Assembly: GCA_002684875.1 (NCBI GenBank)
Contig: NYVY01000100.1
Location: forward strand, 1-7,937
Direction: 5' to 3'
DNA: 7,937 bases
DNA from: Pseudomonadota bacterium
Lineage (GTDB): Bacteria > Pseudomonadota > Gammaproteobacteria > Burkholderiales > Burkholderiaceae_A
Positions 5,701 through 7,937 of the stretch are shown here, in pieces. A program made the position numbers and the translations under genes. Each line of letters opens with the position of its first letter. Position 1 is the first letter of the stretch. The notes under the pieces were generated by a model. That model did not search any database. It saw only the letters and a program-made list of their open reading frames with translations, and was not told where the DNA came from.

Positions 5701-7873
5701 TGCAAACTTTTTTGCAAATGTTCTTTCGGATAGGTTTGATGATGCGGATATTTCTGTTACCGCTTCTCCAGCAGGGTCGGTAGTGATGAACTTCGTTCTC
5801 GATGATGGAGATGTAGATTTATTTACTATTGTTGATACTGAAGCTTCAGGAATTACGCTTACCGTTAATCAGGTACAAGATTATTTCAATACAGCTGATT
5901 TGACAGAAAGAGACTTTGCGAGGCAAGTGGCCGATTCGATAGCACCATTGCAGGTTGCGGCAAGGGTTGCCGTAGAAAATAAAGGAGATAAATCTGAGGT
6001 ATTAGCTGCGGTGAAAGCAGCTGCATTAACTCAAAATATTGGTAATGCGTTTTTTAACAATGTTGAAACAATTGTTGCTGCTGCTACGAATGAATCGGAA
6101 AAGTCATCTGCTACGGGATTGTCAGTTTATTTAGCTGTACTTAACAACGGGTCTGGGCTTCAAAGGGCAGCAGTGGAGGCATATTCAAAACGGGATGCTA
6201 CGAGTACCAGCGTTTTACAATCCATTAGAGATGCAAAAGCAGTGGCAGATAATGAGGCAAATACGCTTGTAACGCTAACTAGTACTCAGGCAAATAATGC
6301 AAATACGACGTTATTGAATGTACAAGACTTTATTATTGATCAGAGTGGAACCTCGGAGATAAATTCTGCTTCTGCGATATCAAGGGAAAATAGATTTTTA
6401 AATTTAGAAGTTGGTTATAACGAAGTAGACGGAGGTTTTACTTTTACATCAGCACAAAATGATCAAGTCAGTCTGTTATCTGCTCAAGAAGCGACCGAGA
6501 ATGAACTTTTTGGATTGGGCCTTCAACCGACTTCGGTCAACGAGGAAACGGACTTATATGGCAGTGGACTTTATCCGAATGGTGACGAAATTCGTACCAA
6601 TTCTGAACAGCGTTACGGAATAAAAGTTGAGTTTGATGACACATCAAAAACTTTCAATATTTCGTCTGGAGCTACTGGGGATGAATCAACCGTAAAAATT
6701 AGTGATTCTTCTCCCTTAGCTAATTTACTATTCGGTTTTGAGACACAACGAGCTGATTTAGTTGAGGCAGCTGCCGTTGGACCAACCCCCGTGGTAGAGG
6801 AGTCTGAAGTTCCTCTGAGAGGTATTCAATCGCAACCAGCAGTTTTGCAAGGAACATCGATTGGAATTAACTTGGATAATAAATTCGCCGTTGACCCCAG
6901 AAATGACACTTTCGTCGTAACGGTTGACAATGTTACTGGGTTGATAAAAATGCCAAATAAGCCAGATTACAACATTGAAGAATTTAGGGCCCTTTTAGAG
7001 AAAAGGATTAATTCGTTAGCAGATAATTTCGGAAGGACTGTTAATGGCGTAACTTTAGAAGTAAAAACAAACCCGGTCAACGGTACAAGATTCTTCGAGG
7101 TTATTACCGGTACAACAGGTGATGCATCTTTCCTTAAGGTTAGTGGACCAAGTATTTGGGGATTGTCTGATATTGATAGTGCTAAGGGTAACACTTCTGA
7201 GTTTATTGAGCCGCCTCAGGCAACAGATGACGAGGGGTTTCCTTTGTTTGTTGACAGAGATGGTCTTGAGACCTCGAATCCTGGAGATTTTTCTGAGGAA
7301 GAAACTAGAGATTTGTTTTCTCCAATATTTTTCGATAAAGGAGAGTTAACATTTGATACAGCTGGAAATTTGTCTTCTCCGCTTTCACCAATTGCTTTTA
7401 AGAGTACTACGATTGGCGATTCAGGTGCGACACTTCAATTTGCGGTGAATTATCAAGGTTCGACACAATTTTCAAATCCATTTTCAGTTTTGGCACAAAA
7501 TCAGAATGGTAGACCCGAAGGAGATTTGATTGGTCTCGATATTGGAGATGACGGGCTTGTTAGTGCGAACTACTCGAATGGTAGCCAGAAAAATTTAGCG
7601 AAAGTTGTTCTTGCTAACTTTGCCAACCCAACAGGTCTTAGACAGATTGGTGATGCAAGTTATTTTGCAACCTCTAAATCAGGATCAACAACTTTAGGTG
7701 AGGCCGGAACGGCTGGTTTTGGCACGGTTCGTGCTGGTGCTAGAGAAAGAGCAAACGTCGACTTAACGGCAGAATTAATTGAACTAATTACAAACCAAAG
7801 GAATTTCCAAGCAAATGCAAAAGCAATTGAAACGAATAACACTCTTACTCAAGCCATCATTAATATTCGATAG
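2702..7873 (+). CDS. flgE: Giant flagellar hook protein FlgE
   Basis: FlgE polymerises into the hook, the universal joint between rod and filament. This product has 1723 residues (about 180 kDa), roughly four times the usual size, in one intact frame. The N-terminus is canonical: NNIAN at residues 22-26, 'TTGFKRSRADFGD', 'GQGV', and 'LDIAITGDGFF'. 'VTVFDAGGNEY' (about 190-200) marks the start of the D2 region. The hook sequence resumes at 'LTFDTAGN' (1549-1556) and runs to a canonical C-terminus, with 'RERANVDLTAELIELI' and 'RNFQANAKAIETNN' before residue 1723. About residues 210-1540 are inserted in the surface-exposed variable part. They include a helix-rich stretch (~455-545), four beta-rich repeats (~680-1061), an Ala-rich helical stretch (~1045-1215) and three 'GTTGD' modules (1228-1488). 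I see no Cys. The start follows GGAGA at 2689-2693. The identity is firm; the function of the insert is unknown. Confidence 0.96.
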   Translation: MSFYTSLTGLNAATAALSVTSNNIANTGTTGFKRSRADFGDIFATSPLQKASSVIGQGVALKQVSQEFSQGNIQFSANSLDIAITGDGFFPLKSPDGLQDIFTRNGTFLLDDSFAVVNSAGQFLQAATVDSNGKADLENLQKLIIPRSTAGDARETTLVDLALNLPADAEVIQVPFDKDDPATFNLTTAVTVFDAGGNEYLATIFYQKTKRATPDDPTNKFQTHVFIGDTKLDELLIQATDPKGNQLFVNKYGEVRSENGEPPIPPEDIARGITKLFNLDDLKNKQDSVPATASGGALSDSLINGWKNGFNIPAKITELLSQINVEESTQFAGVDALSPLQFTLNIDNSIEPAVIDLSFLNQLGADKVKEYTGVEIAREITNQINREYGDQKFFDFSTLKETETATTADLFKLIANQEDQTPTEDDEIIVSLTEKRSGDDPAKGFFGDFKQITQEDAVIAIQAQVDEQAFSKGLIAANLQVASERLANLDTFAAARSQKSDFQISASQTSLLGEENTRLQKLDLEVVNLAAAAAEPTRAERQKITMSELTVSSTNPSAAGTFTIEDSKGVEATVQASELQAKFGQRSKIAFDQVSSDAAIHASANTVTVGGVTTFVSATGALTLTVGSTNYSIDLTGVTAQNSAITTAVVSALQTASVGTSVGTFSVQDSTDTNGTEREFKISSAGTSFQVQFNRQDKSTTVALTDNLNIFTAEATSLSTIRDYDNNQSAKSSARAAIDALVAGGKYEEVGAAKAQQIDFTTIMASVTGSTLITLTMPTTSDNAGGNVTVSADATMSAIEIARLFTDEVINKDLAEEVAAFKKTVKDSNDDELRQIVDLGNGKIQFQFETGESTVGDITLTDGSGNMGVSNTPPVLADTIFTTRDYSAAQFGTPTYPDATTAKRQILDNDDGTFTLQFLTVDEDISPITSTISDDVDLTINAAEIQAYQVTKPEIQVLTFSAPANPITTDTGGKKVTLGGAEYTIAPGSDGAAIETASDVANFFANVLSDRFDDADISVTASPAGSVVMNFVLDDGDVDLFTIVDTEASGITLTVNQVQDYFNTADLTERDFARQVADSIAPLQVAARVAVENKGDKSEVLAAVKAAALTQNIGNAFFNNVETIVAAATNESEKSSATGLSVYLAVLNNGSGLQRAAVEAYSKRDATSTSVLQSIRDAKAVADNEANTLVTLTSTQANNANTTLLNVQDFIIDQSGTSEINSASAISRENRFLNLEVGYNEVDGGFTFTSAQNDQVSLLSAQEATENELFGLGLQPTSVNEETDLYGSGLYPNGDEIRTNSEQRYGIKVEFDDTSKTFNISSGATGDESTVKISDSSPLANLLFGFETQRADLVEAAAVGPTPVVEESEVPLRGIQSQPAVLQGTSIGINLDNKFAVDPRNDTFVVTVDNVTGLIKMPNKPDYNIEEFRALLEKRINSLADNFGRTVNGVTLEVKTNPVNGTRFFEVITGTTGDASFLKVSGPSIWGLSDIDSAKGNTSEFIEPPQATDDEGFPLFVDRDGLETSNPGDFSEEETRDLFSPIFFDKGELTFDTAGNLSSPLSPIAFKSTTIGDSGATLQFAVNYQGSTQFSNPFSVLAQNQNGRPEGDLIGLDIGDDGLVSANYSNGSQKNLAKVVLANFANPTGLRQIGDASYFATSKSGSTTLGEAGTAGFGTVRAGARERANVDLTAELIELITNQRNFQANAKAIETNNTLTQAIINIR
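4739..5884 (+). repeat. Four degenerate beta-rich repeats within FlgE (coding)
   Basis: Reading the protein, I find four copies of a unit with a G-[TSK]-x-x-x-[QN]-F-type core and a conserved Tyr downstream. Copy A is residues 680-724 (core GTSFQVQF, end RDY). Copy B is 834-886 (RQIVDLGNGKIQFQF, end RDY). Copy C is 904-948 (RQILDNDDGTFTLQF, end QAY). Copy D is 1016-1061 (AGSVVMNF, end QDY). The distance from the core Phe (693, 848, 918, 1031) to the Tyr (724, 886, 948, 1061) is 31, 38, 30 and 30 residues. Copies A, B and D are each preceded by a beta strand plus an amphipathic helix (for example VTLGGAEYTI, then ASDVANFFANVL in D). This looks like domain duplication, old enough that the DNA no longer aligns well. 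Confidence 0.6.
6380..7165 (+). repeat. Three hook/flagellin-type 'GTTGD' modules within FlgE (coding)
   Basis: Three related segments occur at residues 1228-1273, 1301-1347 and 1448-1488 of FlgE. Each runs strand, turn, [FI]-x-[FIV] strand, a polar turn, a strand, then a hydrophobic end: FTFTSAQNDQVSL with ELFGLG, FNISSGATGDESTVKI with LLFGFE, and FFEVITGTTGDASFLKV with IWGL. The pattern resembles modules repeated in the variable domains of many hook and flagellin proteins, so this end of the insert seems to be amplified native hook material. The first two copies are about 73 residues apart. Confidence 0.55.
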
Positions 7874-7902
7874 TTTTTTAAGAAGATTTTGGAGGAATTA
7901 AA

Positions 7903-7937
7903 ATGGATAGATTGATATATACAGCTTTGGCAGGTAT
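7903..7937 (+). CDS. flgF: Flagellar rod protein FlgF, 3'-truncated
   Basis: Only 11 complete codons are visible, reading MDRLIYTALAG. This is the standard N-terminus of FlgF, a periplasmic rod subunit related to FlgG and FlgE. The position directly after flgE also fits, because flgBCDEF is the usual order. The ATG is preceded by a strong site, GGAGGA at 7891-7896, six bases upstream, and lies 29 bases after the flgE TAG. The rest is outside the window. Confidence 0.88.
   Translation, partial: MDRLIYTALAG

Noticed and set aside
3329..7321. flgE as an artefactual fusion of several genes
   Set aside because: The frame is open throughout, hook signatures occur only at the two ends, no Cys appears anywhere, and hook-type modules lie inside the insert, all fitting one real protein.
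7119..7349. Plus-strand 76-residue frame within the 3' part of flgE
   Set aside because: It overlaps conserved hook sequence in another frame and has no recognisable content.
1..7937. CRISPR array, tRNA, rRNA or insertion sequence
   Set aside because: No regular short direct repeats with spacers, no tRNA-like cloverleaf and no transposase or terminal inverted repeats were seen; nearly all bases are coding.

Overview
The window is part of a flagellar rod/hook gene cluster, all on the + strand: a 5'-truncated gene for a lysozyme-like protein, then flgB, flgC, flgD, a giant flgE, and the first 35 bases of flgF. The DNA is AT-rich by eye. The FlgB, FlgC and FlgD sequences, the gene order, and a sigma-54 promoter in front of flgB all resemble the polar flagellar systems of Gammaproteobacteria such as Pseudomonas and Vibrio. 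I infer an AT-rich, probably aquatic gammaproteobacterium, but cannot name a genus.

Layout. Bases 1-831 encode the C-terminal part of a protein with a transglycosylase/lysozyme-like domain of the kind found in phage tail proteins; its reading frame is open at the left edge. Bases 832-972 are a short regulatory gap with a weak inverted repeat, T-runs and a very good -24/-12 (sigma-54) element at 921-936. flgB (973-1356), flgC (1367-1792) and flgD (1802-2638) follow with gaps of about 10 bases. After a 63-base gap comes flgE (2702-7873), and after a further 29 bases flgF starts at 7903.

How the genes work together. FlgB and FlgC are proximal rod proteins, and FlgF (cut off here) is a further rod protein. 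FlgD is the scaffold that caps the growing hook, and FlgE is the hook subunit. The upstream lysozyme-like protein could locally open peptidoglycan for the rod, but this is inferred only from its domain and position.

The standout feature is FlgE. It has 1723 residues against roughly 400-460 in well-studied gammaproteobacteria. Its N- and C-terminal hook domains are well conserved, but about 1300 residues are inserted in the variable outer region. The insert has internal structure: four degenerate copies of a beta-rich unit with a G-x-x-x-x-[QN]-F core and a terminal Tyr, three copies of a hook/flagellin-type 'GTTGD' module, flagellin 'IN'-like motifs, and long Ala-rich helical stretches. I see no cysteine in the whole protein. 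It predicts a hook with very large outer domains, perhaps a sheath-like or adhesive surface.
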